A stretch of 64,000 bases of DNA, taken from assembly GCA_035248685.1 (NCBI GenBank), contig DATFHF010000050.1:1-64000 (forward strand), in the 5' to 3' direction. This document shows positions 1 to 8,805 of this stretch, in pieces (position 1 is the first letter of the stretch; the number at the start of each line of letters is the position of its first letter). The notes under the pieces were generated by a model, which was not told where the DNA came from, ran no database searches, and saw only the letters and a program-made list of their open reading frames with translations. The translations under genes were made by a program, and so were the position numbers. Origin of the DNA: Jatrophihabitans_A sp035248685. GTDB lineage: Bacteria; Actinomycetota; Actinomycetes; Mycobacteriales; Jatrophihabitantaceae.

Positions 1-2
1 CC

Positions 3-1031
3 GAGCAACCCGACATCACCAGCCTGCCCCGCGAGCAGGCACAGGAGGCGTTCCGGGCCCGCGGCGTCGAGCTGATGTTCGCCGAGATCAAGGCCAGCAT
101 GCATTCCTTCGGGGTGGACTTCGACGTCTACTTCCACGAGAACTCGCTGCACATCTCCGGCGCGGTCAACCGGGCCATTGCCCGGCTGCGGGAGCAGGGC
201 CGGATCTTCGAGGTGGACGGCGCGGTCTGGCTGCGCACCACCGACTTCGGGGACGACAAGGACCGGGTGGTCATCAAGAGCGACGGCGAACCGGCCTACA
301 TCGCCGCCGACCTGGCCTACTACCTGGACAAGCGGGAGCGTGGCTTCGACCGCGTCGTGATCATGCTCGGCGCCGACCACCACGGCTATGTCGGCCGGCT
401 GATGGCCATGTGCGCCTGCTTCGGTGACACCCCCGGGGTGAACCTCCAGGTGCTGATCGGGCAGCTAGTCAACCTGGTCAAGGACGGCAAGCCGGTCCGG
501 ATGGGCAAGCGGGCCGGCAATGTGATCACCATGGAGGACCTGGTGGACGCGGTCGGGGTGGACGCCGCCCGCTACCAGCTGGCCCGCTCGTCGGCCGATT
601 CCACCCTGGAGATCGACCTGGACCTGCTGAGCCGGGCCACCAACGAGAATCCGGTGCACTACGTCCAGTACGCGCATGCCCGTACCGTCAACGTCTACAA
701 GAACGCGGTCGCGGTCGGCATCATCCTGGACACCTTCCGTCCCGAACTGCTCGACCACGAAACCGAAACCGCGCTGCTCACCGCGCTCGGCGACTACCCC
801 CGGGTGGTGGCGCAGGCCGGCCAGCTGAACGAGCCACACCGGGTGGCCCGCTACCTGGAGGAGCTGGCCGGCTACTTCCACCGCTGGTACGACAACTGCC
901 GGGTGCTGCCCAACGGGGACGAGCCGATCACCGACGTCAACCGCAGCCGGCTCTGGTTGGACATCGCCACCCGCACCGTGCTGGCCAACGGGCTGGGCCT
1001 GCTGGGCGTGTCCGCGCCGGATCGCAAATGA
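3..1031 (+). CDS. argS: Arginyl-tRNA synthetase, C-terminal part (5' end outside window)
   Basis: Class I aminoacyl-tRNA synthetase that charges tRNA-Arg. The reading frame is open from base 3, so this is the last ~342 residues of a protein usually near 550 aa. Seen here: the end of the catalytic domain with GADHHGYVGRLMAM, the KMSKR-equivalent loop reading RMGKRAGNVITM, and the C-terminal anticodon-binding helices ('NPVHYVQYAHAR' onwards). The KMSKR loop is degenerate, as is common in ArgS. The stop codon overlaps the lysA start (ATGA, 1028-1031), so the two are translationally coupled at the head of an Arg-tRNA/lysine/threonine gene group. Confidence 0.96.
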   Translation, partial: EQPDITSLPREQAQEAFRARGVELMFAEIKASMHSFGVDFDVYFHENSLHISGAVNRAIARLREQGRIFEVDGAVWLRTTDFGDDKDRVVIKSDGEPAYIAADLAYYLDKRERGFDRVVIMLGADHHGYVGRLMAMCACFGDTPGVNLQVLIGQLVNLVKDGKPVRMGKRAGNVITMEDLVDAVGVDAARYQLARSSADSTLEIDLDLLSRATNENPVHYVQYAHARTVNVYKNAVAVGIILDTFRPELLDHETETALLTALGDYPRVVAQAGQLNEPHRVARYLEELAGYFHRWYDNCRVLPNGDEPITDVNRSRLWLDIATRTVLANGLGLLGVSAPDRK

Positions 1032-2464
1032 GCCGCTCGGCACACCCGGCCGGCCCAAGCCACGGCAACCGGCTGAGCGACTACCGGCCACCGCCCCGGC
1101 CGGCCGATCCCAACGCGGTGAACCCGCTGATCTGGCCGGCCAATGCCGGCCGGGACGACGCCGGCGAGCTGATGGTCGGTGGCGTGCCTGCCAGCACGCT
1201 GGCCGCCCGGTTCGGCACGCCGGCCTTCGTGCTGGACACCGATGACCTGCGGGCGCGGGCCCGCACCTACGCCGCCGCCTTCGCCGGCGGAGATGTGTTC
1301 TACGCCGGCAAGGCGTTTCTGAGCACCGCGGTGGCCGCCATCATCGCCGACGAGGGGCTGGGAATCGACGTCTGCACCGCCGGCGAGCTGGCCATCGCGC
1401 TGCGCGCCGGCGTCGACCCGTCCCGGATCGCCTTGCACGGCAACAACAAGTCCATCGACGAGCTGGAGCTTGCGGTGCGCTCCGGGGTCGGCCGGATCGT
1501 GCTGGACAGCCACCAGGAGATCGACCGGCTGTCCCGGATCGCCGACGCGGCCGGCGTCCGGGTGCCGGTGCTGGTCCGGGTGACCGTCGGGGTCGAGGCG
1601 CACACCCACGAGTTCATCGCCACCGCGCACGAGGACCAGAAGTTCGGCTTCTCGTTGGCCAGTGGGCAGGCGCTGGCCGCGGTGGCCGGGGTGCTGGAAC
1701 GTCCCGGCCTGCACCTGGTCGGCCTGCACTCGCACATCGGCTCGCAGATCTTCGACACCGCCGGCTTCGAGATCGCCGCGCACCGGGTGGTCAGCCTGCT
1801 CACCGAGATCCGGGATACCTTCGGCCTCGAACTGCCCGAGATCGACCTCGGGGGCGGCCTGGGCATCGCCTACGTCGAGGGGGACGATCCCCAGCAGCCG
1901 GCCGAGATCGCGGCCCGGCTCCGGCAGATCGTCGAGCGGGAGTGCGCGCTGGCCGCGATCGCGGTGCCCCGGCTCGCGGTCGAGCCCGGCCGGGCGATCA
2001 TCGGCCCGAGCATGATCACGCTGTACGAAGTGGGCACCGTCAAGCAGATCACCCTGGATGCCGACAGCGTCCGTACCTACCTGTCGGTGGACGGCGGGAT
2101 GAGCGACAACATCCGCACCGCGCTCTACGACGCCGATTACACCGTGCTGCTGGCCAACCGGCTGAGCGACGCCACCATCCAGCGGAGCCGGATCGTCGGC
2201 AAGCACTGCGAGAGCGGCGACATCGTGGTGCGGGACTGTTGGCTGCCCGGTGATATCGCGGCCGGCGACCTGCTGGCGGTCGCTGCCACCGGCGCCTACT
2301 GCTACGCGATGGCCAGTAATTACAACCGGATTCCCCGGCCGCCGGTGGTAGCGGTGAGCGGCGGGCAGGCACAGCTCATCGTCCGGCGGGAGAGCCTGGA
2401 CGAGGTGCTGGCCACCGACGTCGGCTGGCAATCCGGTTCGGCCGCAGTCAGCGGAGCCGCCTGA
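1028..2464 (+). CDS. lysA: Diaminopimelate decarboxylase
   Basis: PLP enzyme catalysing the last step of lysine biosynthesis (meso-diaminopimelate to L-lysine plus CO2). The 478-aa length fits actinobacterial LysA. A fold-III alanine-racemase-like barrel carries the PLP lysine in FYAGKAFL (Lys95), the phosphate-site HSHIGSQI motif and EPGR. The C-terminal beta domain has the active-site CESGD motif contributed across the dimer. The first ~40 residues are a proline-rich extension. Start ATG overlaps the argS stop; the stop TGA shares its A with the hom start (TGATG), indicating coupled translation of argS-lysA-hom. Confidence 0.97.
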   Translation: MSRSAHPAGPSHGNRLSDYRPPPRPADPNAVNPLIWPANAGRDDAGELMVGGVPASTLAARFGTPAFVLDTDDLRARARTYAAAFAGGDVFYAGKAFLSTAVAAIIADEGLGIDVCTAGELAIALRAGVDPSRIALHGNNKSIDELELAVRSGVGRIVLDSHQEIDRLSRIADAAGVRVPVLVRVTVGVEAHTHEFIATAHEDQKFGFSLASGQALAAVAGVLERPGLHLVGLHSHIGSQIFDTAGFEIAAHRVVSLLTEIRDTFGLELPEIDLGGGLGIAYVEGDDPQQPAEIAARLRQIVERECALAAIAVPRLAVEPGRAIIGPSMITLYEVGTVKQITLDADSVRTYLSVDGGMSDNIRTALYDADYTVLLANRLSDATIQRSRIVGKHCESGDIVVRDCWLPGDIAAGDLLAVAATGAYCYAMASNYNRIPRPPVVAVSGGQAQLIVRRESLDEVLATDVGWQSGSAAVSGAA

Positions 2465-3768
2465 TGACATCCTCGACACCGATCCGGGTGGCCCTGCTGG
2501 GCTGCGGCGTGGTCGGCAGCGCGGTGGCCCGGCTGCTCAACGAGCAGGCCGCCGAGCTTGCCGCCCGGGTCGGCGCACCGCTGGAACTGGCTGCCATCGG
2601 GGTCCGGCGGCTGAACCGGCATCCGGACGTCGAGCAGTCACTGCTCACCACCGACACCGAATCCCTCGTCAATGCCGAGGACATCGACATCGTGGTCGAG
2701 ATGATCGGTGGCGTGGAACCGGTCCGGACGCTGCTGCTGAGCGCGCTGAAATCCGGCAAGAGCGTGGTCAGCGCCAACAAGGCGCTGCTCGCCGAGGACG
2801 GCGCCAGCCTGCACGCGGCCGCCAGCGCCAACGGCGTCGACCTCTACTACGAGGCGGCGGTGGCCGGCGCGATCCCGCTGCTGCGGCCGCTGCGCGAGTC
2901 GCTGGCCGGCGACCGGATCACCCGGGTGATCGGCATCGTCAACGGCACCACCAACTTCATCCTGTCCCGGATGGCCGCCAGTGGCGCCGGATTCTCCGAG
3001 GCGCTGGCCGAGGCAACCGCGCTCGGCTATGCCGAGGCTGATCCGAGCGCCGATGTGGACGCCTTCGACGCGGCGGCCAAGGCGGCCATCCTGGCCGGCT
3101 TGGCGTTCCACACCCGGGTCACCGCGGCCGACGTCTACCGGGAGGGGATCGGTGCGGTCACCGCGGCCGACGTGGCCAGTGCCGCGGCGATGGGCTGCAC
3201 CGTCAAGCTGCTGGCCATCTGCGAGCGCTCCGGCACCGAGGCCGAACCGTCGCTGGCGGTCCGGGTGCATCCGGCGATGATTCCGAAGACGCATCCGCTG
3301 GCCGGCGTGGGGGACGCCTTCAACGCGGTGTTCATCGAGGCCGAAGCGGCCGGCTCGCTGATGTTCTACGGTCGCGGCGCCGGCGGCGAGCCGACCGCCT
3401 CGGCGGTGCTGGGCGATCTGGTGGCAGTGGCGCGCAACCGACTCAACGGCAGCCGCGGCGCGGGGGAGAGCGCCTATGCGGATCTGGCCATCCAGCCGAT
3501 AGGGGAGGTGCTGACCCGCTATCACGTCGCGCTCGATGTGGCCGACCGGCCGGGCGTGCTGGCAGCGGTGGCCAGCGCTTTCGCCGACAACGGGGTCAGC
3601 ATCCAGACCGTCCGCCAGGAGGGGCAGGGCGACGCGGCGACGTTGGTGCTGGTCACCCACGTGGCGGCCGAGGCCGCGTTGGCGGCGACCGTGCGCCGGC
3701 TGGCCGATTTCGACTTCATCCGGCGGGTGGGCAGCGTCATGCGGGTGGAAGGACTGCCGGCGGACTGA
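2464..3768 (+). CDS. hom: Homoserine dehydrogenase
   Basis: NAD(P)-dependent reduction of aspartate semialdehyde to homoserine, the branch point to threonine and methionine. The Rossmann motif LGCGVVGSA is at residues 12-20, the substrate/catalytic segment VSANKALLA contains Lys106, and the signature GIVNGTTNFIL follows. Residues ~350-420 form an ACT domain (YHVALDVADRPGVLAAVAS), the usual threonine-feedback site in actinobacterial enzymes. Length 434 aa is typical. The start overlaps the lysA stop; a 63-nt gap with a fresh ribosome site precedes thrC. Confidence 0.97.
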   Translation: MTSSTPIRVALLGCGVVGSAVARLLNEQAAELAARVGAPLELAAIGVRRLNRHPDVEQSLLTTDTESLVNAEDIDIVVEMIGGVEPVRTLLLSALKSGKSVVSANKALLAEDGASLHAAASANGVDLYYEAAVAGAIPLLRPLRESLAGDRITRVIGIVNGTTNFILSRMAASGAGFSEALAEATALGYAEADPSADVDAFDAAAKAAILAGLAFHTRVTAADVYREGIGAVTAADVASAAAMGCTVKLLAICERSGTEAEPSLAVRVHPAMIPKTHPLAGVGDAFNAVFIEAEAAGSLMFYGRGAGGEPTASAVLGDLVAVARNRLNGSRGAGESAYADLAIQPIGEVLTRYHVALDVADRPGVLAAVASAFADNGVSIQTVRQEGQGDAATLVLVTHVAAEAALAATVRRLADFDFIRRVGSVMRVEGLPAD

Positions 3769-3831
3769 CCAGCCGCCGGCCGAGTGACCCGGCTGACCGA
3801 TCGGCGCTGATTGACGAGGAGGAACCATCCG

Positions 3832-4920
3832 ATGCCCGGACGGCATTACTGCAGCGGTCCGGATGCCAGCGCCTGGCCCGGCGTGATCGAGGCCTACCGC
3901 TCGCGGCTAGCGATCGGCGCCGGCACGCCGGTGATCACCCTGTACGAGGGCGGCACACCGTTGATCGCCGCCCCGCGAATCGCCGAACTGGTCGACGCCG
4001 AGGTCTACCTGAAGGTCGAGGGCGCCAACCCGACCGGCTCGTTCAAGGACCGGGGGATGACGGTGGCCATCTCCAAGGCCGCCGCGGCCGGCGCCAAGGC
4101 GGTGATCTGCGCCTCCACCGGCAACACCTCCGCCTCCGCCGCGGCCTATGCCATCCGGGCCGGCATGGTCTGCGCCGTGCTGGTGCCGCAGGGCAAGATC
4201 GCACTGGGCAAGATGGCGCAGGCGCTGGTGCACGGTGCCACCCTGCTCCAGGTCGAGGGCAACTTCGACGACTGCCTGGAACTGGCCCGCAAGCTCGCCG
4301 TGGACTACCCGGTCGCGCTGGTCAACTCGGTGAACCAGGACCGGATCGACGGCCAGAAGACGGCGGCCTTCGAGATCTGTGACGTGCTCGGCCGGGCACC
4401 GGACATCCACTGCATACCGGTCGGCAATGCCGGCAACATCACTGCCTACTGGAAGGGCTACTCCGAGTACCGCGACGACGGCGTGGTGGCCGGCGTGCCG
4501 GCGATGTACGGGTTTCAGGCAGCCGGCGCGGCGCCGATCGTGATCGGTCGGCCGGTCAGCCGACCGATCACGATCGCCACCGCGATCCGGATCGGCAACC
4601 CGGCGTCCTGGACGCAGGCCGAGGCGGCCCGGGACGCCTCCGGTGGCCTCATCCACTCGGTGACCGACAAGGAGATCCTCCAGGCCTACCGGCTGCTGGC
4701 CCGGTCCGAGGCGGTGTTCGTCGAGCCGGCCTCGGCCGCCAGCGTGGCCGGGCTGATCAAGTCGGCTCGCGCGGGCCTGGTGCCGGCCGGATCGCTGGTG
4801 GTCTGCACCGTCACCGGCAATGGGCTGAAGGACCCCGAGTGGGCGATCTCCGGCGCGCCGGCACCGGCGACCATCCCGGTGGACGCCGCCGCCGCGGCCG
4901 AGCAATTGGGATTGGCCTAA
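3832..4920 (+). CDS. thrC: Threonine synthase
   Basis: PLP-dependent conversion of O-phosphohomoserine to threonine, 362 aa. The PLP lysine lies in GSFKDRGM (Lys72), followed by the glycine/serine-rich ASTGNTSASAAAYA phosphate loop and the C-terminal VTGNGLKDPEWA segment typical of ThrC. ATG 3832 was chosen because GAGGAGGAA (3816-3824) sits 7 nt upstream; the in-frame TTG at 3811 overlaps that ribosome site and is unlikely. The stop TAA overlaps the thrB start (TAATG), so the pair is coupled. Confidence 0.96.
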   Translation: MPGRHYCSGPDASAWPGVIEAYRSRLAIGAGTPVITLYEGGTPLIAAPRIAELVDAEVYLKVEGANPTGSFKDRGMTVAISKAAAAGAKAVICASTGNTSASAAAYAIRAGMVCAVLVPQGKIALGKMAQALVHGATLLQVEGNFDDCLELARKLAVDYPVALVNSVNQDRIDGQKTAAFEICDVLGRAPDIHCIPVGNAGNITAYWKGYSEYRDDGVVAGVPAMYGFQAAGAAPIVIGRPVSRPITIATAIRIGNPASWTQAEAARDASGGLIHSVTDKEILQAYRLLARSEAVFVEPASAASVAGLIKSARAGLVPAGSLVVCTVTGNGLKDPEWAISGAPAPATIPVDAAAAAEQLGLA

Positions 4921-5819
4921 TGGCGTTCCAGCCCGGCCCGGTGACGGTGCGCGCACCGGCCAGCAGCGCCAACCTCGGACCGGGCTACGACAGCTTCGGG
5001 CTGGCGCTGAGCCGCTATGACGAGGTGACCGCCGCCGTGACCGGTGCCGGGCTGGAGGTGCTCACCGCCGGCTGCGGCGCCGGCGAGGTGCCGGCCGACG
5101 AGCGGCACCTGGTGGTGCGGGCGATGCGGGCCGCGTTCGACCGGCTGACCGGCCAGCCGCCCGGCCTGCGGGTCAGCTGCCGCAACACCATCCCGCACGG
5201 CCGCGGGCTCGGTTCGTCCGCCGCGGCCATTGTGTCCGGCATCGCGCTGGCCCGGGCGCTGACCACCGACGGCGACCAACTGCTGGACGAGCGGGCCGCG
5301 CTGGAGTTGGCGACCGAGCTGGAAGGCCACCCGGACAATGTCGCGGCATGCCTGCTCGGTGGCGTGACGGTGGCCTGGTTGACCGCCGACGGCGCCGGCC
5401 GAGCGGTTCGGCTGGACCCGATCGGGGTGCTGCCGGTGCTGCTCATCCCGACCGATCGCTCGGCGACCGAGGCGGCCCGGGCGCTGCTGCCCGCGACCGT
5501 GCCGCACGCTGACGCCGCCTTCAACGCCGGCCGGGTCGGCTTGCTGGTACTGGCACTGACCGGCCGTCCCGACCTGCTGTTCACCGCGACCGAGGACCGA
5601 CTGCACCAGCAGTACCGGGCGGCCGGTATGCCCCGGACGGCTCGGCTGGTCGATGAGTTGCGGGCGGCCGGCCTGCCGGCAATGGTCTCCGGCGCCGGGC
5701 CATCCGTGCTGGTGCTGACCACCGGACAAGCACAGCGGGCGCAGCTGGCCGAACTCGTCCCGGCCGGCTGGGCATGCGCCCCGCTGGAGCCGGCCGATGG
5801 CGTGTGGACGGCGCGCTGA
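4920..5819 (+). CDS. thrB: Homoserine kinase
   Basis: GHMP-family kinase that phosphorylates homoserine to feed ThrC. Seen: N-terminal APASSANLGPGYDSFGLAL, the ATP-binding loop IPHGRGLGSSAAA (residues ~91-103), and the C-terminal VSGAGPSVLVL GHMP motif. Length 299 aa is normal. ATG 4920 overlaps the thrC stop; a longer in-frame extension to 4839 lies inside thrC and is rejected. Last gene of the amino-acid operon; the next 344 nt are the rho leader. Confidence 0.96.
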   Translation: MAFQPGPVTVRAPASSANLGPGYDSFGLALSRYDEVTAAVTGAGLEVLTAGCGAGEVPADERHLVVRAMRAAFDRLTGQPPGLRVSCRNTIPHGRGLGSSAAAIVSGIALARALTTDGDQLLDERAALELATELEGHPDNVAACLLGGVTVAWLTADGAGRAVRLDPIGVLPVLLIPTDRSATEAARALLPATVPHADAAFNAGRVGLLVLALTGRPDLLFTATEDRLHQQYRAAGMPRTARLVDELRAAGLPAMVSGAGPSVLVLTTGQAQRAQLAELVPAGWACAPLEPADGVWTAR

Positions 5820-5862
5820 ACGAAGTTCGTCCAGCCCCGGAATACGACACGCCGCCACCTGG

Positions 5863-5892
5863 TTGCTGCTGTGAGCTGATTACGTCTACTCT
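5863..5892 (+). promoter_or_regulatory. Candidate promoter for rho
   Basis: TTGCTG (5863-5868) and TACTCT (5887-5892) are separated by 18 nt in the only long non-coding stretch of the window. If used, the rho mRNA would carry a leader of roughly 265 nt. This is an inference from hexamer matches only. Confidence 0.35.
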
Positions 5893-6014
5893 TAGCTCAT
5901 TCTCGCGTTACCACGACTTGCCTCGGGCGCTCGTGCTACGCAGGGAAACAGCCCGATGAGTCATTAGCGGGACGCCCACGAAGTCGAAACCACTCTCTGC
6001 CGCATGGCTGGGAT

Positions 6015-6098
6015 GGCTGCACCGGCAGCCTGGGCAATACCGCACATCTTCGGCTGTGGAAGCACCTGGTCGGCACTCGACCAGCCGGCGAAACCGGC
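6015..6098 (+). promoter_or_regulatory. Structured 5' leader of rho (three hairpins)
   Basis: The 344-nt region 5820-6163 has no convincing gene. It contains three consecutive perfect short hairpins: GGCTGC-ACCG-GCAGCC (6015-6030), a 7-bp stem closed by TGGTCG/CGACCA with loop GCACT (6066-6084), and GCCGG-CGAAA-CCGGC (6084-6098). A longer-range pair TCGGGC (5923-5928)/GCCCGA (5951-5956) lies upstream. Rho genes are often autoregulated by transcription termination in their leader; that role here is inference. Confidence 0.45.
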
Positions 6099-6163
6099 CG
6101 ACTCAATAACGGTGTACGTCAGCATTGCGGGGCGTACGACCACTCGGAAGGATCCGACACCAC

Positions 6164-8173
6164 GTGACAGAAACCCAGGACCAACTCAGCGTCCTGCCCA
6201 GCACCGAATCTCCGAACGGTGCCTCCGCGGCCCAGGAGCGTGCCAAGCGCCGCTCGGGTTCGCTCTCCTCGATGCTGCTGCCTGAGCTACAGGCGCTCGC
6301 CAGCTCGATGGGGATCGCTACCGGCAAGCTACGCAAGAGCGAGCTCATCGCCGCAATTCAGAATGCCCGCCCGACGGCCGGCCGCGACGCTCCGACAACC
6401 AACGGGGCCGCCGCGACGAACGGGGCTGCTGCCCAGAGCGCGCCCGCCGACGCTCCGGCGGCCAACGGCGCGACCGCTCCGGCCGCCAACGGCGTCACCG
6501 CGCCGACCCGCAGCACCCGCACCCGACGCTCGGCCAGCCGGCCGGCCGGTGCGGTGCAGCCGACGCTGTCCGAGCCGGCCACCGAGGCGCCGGTTCGTCC
6601 GACGGCCAACGGCGCGGCCGCCGAGCTCCCCGACTCCACGCCGAGAGCAACCGTAACCGAGCCGGCCGACGCCGGCACCAGCACCCAGCGCGAGCAGACC
6701 GGCGGCAGCACCCCGGCCGGCGGTGGCCAGCAAACCGGCCGCGAGCAGGGCGGTCGCGAGCAAACCGGCCGTGAGCAAGGCCGGAGCAACCGCGACGGTG
6801 GCCAGAACAACCGCGACGGTGGCCAGAACAACCGCAACCGCAACCAGAACCAGAACCGCGACGGCGGTAACCGGCCGCAGAACAACAACAGCAACACCGG
6901 CCCGGACGACGAAGAGGACTTCGGTAGCCGGCGCGGTCGCCGCTACCGGGATCGGCGCGGTCGGGCTCGAGACCGGGCCGACGCCGCCGGCGGTAGCCGC
7001 AACGACGTCGAGCCGACCATCGCCGAGGACGACGTGCTCACCCCGGTCGCCGGCATCCTGGACAACGTCGACGACAAGGGTTCCTGGTTCATCCGGGTCA
7101 ACGGCTACTTTGCTACCGCCGACGACGTCTACGTGGCCAACTCGCACGTCCGCCGGTACGGCCTGCGCCGAGGCGACGCGGTCACCGGCGTGGTGCGCCA
7201 GCCCCGCGAAGGCGAGCGCAAGGAGAAGTTCAACCCACTGGTCCGGCTGGACACCGTCAACGGCGGCGATCCGGAGGCGGCCCGCAACCGGGTGGAGTTC
7301 ACCAAGCTGACGCCGCTCTATCCACAGGAGCGGTTGCGGCTGGAGACCGAGTCGCACATCCTTACCACCCGGGTCATCGACCTGGTCATGCCGATCGGTA
7401 AAGGCCAACGCGCGCTGATCGTCTCGCCGCCCAAGGCCGGCAAGACCATGATCATGCAGGCCATCGCGAACGCGATCGCGACCAACAACCCGGAATGTCA
7501 CCTGATGGTCGTGCTGGTTGACGAGCGGCCCGAAGAGGTGACCGACATGCAGCGGTCGGTCAAGGGCGAGGTGGTTGCCTCCACCTTCGACCGCCGGCCG
7601 CAGGATCACACCATGGTGGCCGAGCTGTCCATCGAGCGGGCCAAGCGGCTGGTCGAATTGGGCCACGACGTGGTGGTGCTGCTGGACTCGATCACCCGGC
7701 TCGGTCGTGCCTACAACCTGGCGGCTCCGGCGTCCGGCCGGATTCTGTCCGGTGGTGTCGACTCGACCGCGCTCTACCCGCCGAAGCGCTTCCTCGGCGC
7801 GGCCCGCAACATCGAGCACGGCGGCTCGCTCACCATCATCGCGTCGGCGCTGGTGGAGACCGGCTCGGCCGGTGACACGGTGATCTTCGAAGAGTTCAAG
7901 GGCACCGGCAACGCCGAACTGCGGCTGGACCGCAAGATCGCCGACAAGCGGGTCTTCCCGGCGGTGGACGTCGATCAGTCCTCCACCCGCAAGGAGGAGA
8001 TCCTGCTATCTCCAGAGGAGCTGTCGGTGGTGATCAAGCTGCGCCGGGTGCTGCACTCGCTCGATCCGCAGCAAGGCATCGACCTGTTGCTCGACCGGCT
8101 GCGCAAGACCCGGACGAACATCGAGTTCCTAATGCAGATCGCCAAGTCCACTCCTGGCGCCGACGACCGCTGA
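6164..8173 (+). CDS. rho: Transcription termination factor Rho with large N-terminal insertion
   Basis: Hexameric RNA-dependent ATPase for factor-dependent termination, 669 aa. Order: Rho_N helical domain (~36-67, LLPELQALASSMG...LRKSELIAAI); a low-complexity insertion (~70-285), first Ala/Thr/Pro-rich with repeated ANGA units, then Gly/Gln/Asn/Arg-rich (REQTGREQ, NNRDGGQ repeats) and basic; the primary RNA-binding cold-shock fold (~288-365); and the RecA-like motor with Walker A SPPKAGKT (421-428) and Walker B/R-loop VVVLLDSITRLGRAYN (~503-518). Such insertions are typical of actinobacterial Rho and increase RNA affinity in studied cases. Start GTG 6164 is supported by GGAAGGA (6146-6152, 11 nt upstream). 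Confidence 0.96.
   Translation: MTETQDQLSVLPSTESPNGASAAQERAKRRSGSLSSMLLPELQALASSMGIATGKLRKSELIAAIQNARPTAGRDAPTTNGAAATNGAAAQSAPADAPAANGATAPAANGVTAPTRSTRTRRSASRPAGAVQPTLSEPATEAPVRPTANGAAAELPDSTPRATVTEPADAGTSTQREQTGGSTPAGGGQQTGREQGGREQTGREQGRSNRDGGQNNRDGGQNNRNRNQNQNRDGGNRPQNNNSNTGPDDEEDFGSRRGRRYRDRRGRARDRADAAGGSRNDVEPTIAEDDVLTPVAGILDNVDDKGSWFIRVNGYFATADDVYVANSHVRRYGLRRGDAVTGVVRQPREGERKEKFNPLVRLDTVNGGDPEAARNRVEFTKLTPLYPQERLRLETESHILTTRVIDLVMPIGKGQRALIVSPPKAGKTMIMQAIANAIATNNPECHLMVVLVDERPEEVTDMQRSVKGEVVASTFDRRPQDHTMVAELSIERAKRLVELGHDVVVLLDSITRLGRAYNLAAPASGRILSGGVDSTALYPPKRFLGAARNIEHGGSLTIIASALVETGSAGDTVIFEEFKGTGNAELRLDRKIADKRVFPAVDVDQSSTRKEEILLSPEELSVVIKLRRVLHSLDPQQGIDLLLDRLRKTRTNIEFLMQIAKSTPGADDR
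6736..6870 (+). repeat. In-frame tandem repeats in the rho insertion
   Basis: Two repeat types abut. About 48 bp encode GREQ(T/G)G units (GREQGGREQTGREQG), and a 21-bp unit encodes NNRDGGQ in consecutive copies before decaying into Asn-Arg-Gln runs. Both keep the reading frame, so copy number can vary without breaking rho. Confidence 0.8.
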
Positions 8174-8193
8174 GCCGACTGCCGGCCGCCGCA

Positions 8194-8199
8194 TAGACT
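8194..8199 (+). promoter_or_regulatory. Candidate -10 element of the PH-domain gene
   Basis: TAGACT lies 8 nt before ATG 8208 with no ribosome site between, which would allow a leaderless or nearly leaderless transcript. There is no good -35. Weak, single-motif evidence. Confidence 0.3.
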
Positions 8200-8207
8200 C
8201 CCCGCCC

Positions 8208-8672
8208 ATGGCAGAGCCCGCGGCCGGCGCTGAGCCAGCTGCCCCGCTGGTCTGGCGAATCCCGGCCTATCAGCCGGCGTTGCTGATGCTGGTGCTCTGC
8301 GGCGCGGCTACGCTCAACATCTACGGCCATCCGTCGCCGGCTGTCCGGATCGGCACCCTGGCCTTCGGCCTGCTGTGCGGCGGCCTGGCCGTCGTCGCGC
8401 TGCGGCTACAACTCGTCGTCGACGAGGACGGCGTCGCGCTGCGCACGGTGCTGCACGACCACTGGTTGCCCTGGTCCCAGCTGGCCGAACTCGAGGTGGT
8501 ACCCGCGGTGCGCGGTGCGCCGACCGTCCGCCTGAATCGGGTCGACGGCAGCTATCTGGACGTTCCACCATCGCTGTTCCAGCCCACCAAGCCGACCAGT
8601 AAACAGCGGGCTTACGGCCAGTTGGAGCATGCCGCGCGGCAGTTGCGAGCCCGCCGTCCGACGAGTCGCTGA
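8208..8672 (+). CDS. Small membrane protein with bacterial PH-like domain
   Basis: 154 aa. Two adjacent hydrophobic segments (~23-40 and ~45-65) are followed by a cytosolic beta-rich domain (LQLVVDEDGVALRTVLHDHWLPWSQLAELEV...TVRLNRVDGSYLDVPPSL) that looks like the PH-like domain in many low-molecular-weight actinobacterial membrane proteins. The basic C-terminus is Arg-rich. It sits 34 nt after rho on the same strand and may have its own promoter. Molecular role unknown; assignment rests on the recognisable W-x-x-(L/I)-x-x(I/L/V) pattern after the membrane hairpin. Confidence 0.8.
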   Translation: MAEPAAGAEPAAPLVWRIPAYQPALLMLVLCGAATLNIYGHPSPAVRIGTLAFGLLCGGLAVVALRLQLVVDEDGVALRTVLHDHWLPWSQLAELEVVPAVRGAPTVRLNRVDGSYLDVPPSLFQPTKPTSKQRAYGQLEHAARQLRARRPTSR

Positions 8673-8700
8673 ACGCCAACGGGACGAATATGATCAACGC

Positions 8701-8729
8701 TTACCGGGCAGGTAACGGTTAGGTATCTT
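8701..8729 (+). promoter_or_regulatory. Candidate promoter with operator-like dyad upstream of the sugar-transport operon
   Basis: TTACCG (8701) and TATCTT (8724-8729) are 17 nt apart. The -35 is embedded in the dyad TTACC-GGGCA-GGTAA (8701-8715), so a bound regulator would block it. Sugar ABC operons in actinobacteria are commonly repressed at such sites; the regulator gene is not in the window. Confidence 0.35.
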
Positions 8730-8787
8730 CGTCGGTCGGAGGTATTCCCCCAGCCGAAGTTCAATGCCATCGTCCTGATATTCCGTA

Positions 8788-8805
8788 AGCGCTGTCAGGC
8801 GCTTT
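8788..8805 (+). promoter_or_regulatory. Inverted repeat before the solute-binding protein gene
   Basis: AAGCGC-TGTCAG-GCGCTT is a perfect 6-bp dyad ending 14 nt before the ribosome site GGAAGGAAG (8820-8828). It could be a second operator or an mRNA hairpin. Confidence 0.35.

Noticed and set aside
872..2479. 535-codon minus-strand open frame antisense to lysA and hom
   Set aside because: It exactly shadows well-supported plus-strand genes, and its translation is a Gly/Asp/Arg/His-rich mix with no domain. This is expected from high GC at third codon positions.
6004..6285. Possible 93-aa ORF in the rho leader (MAGMAAPAAWAIPHIFG...)
   Set aside because: No ribosome site, runs out of frame into rho, and the region is better explained as a structured leader.
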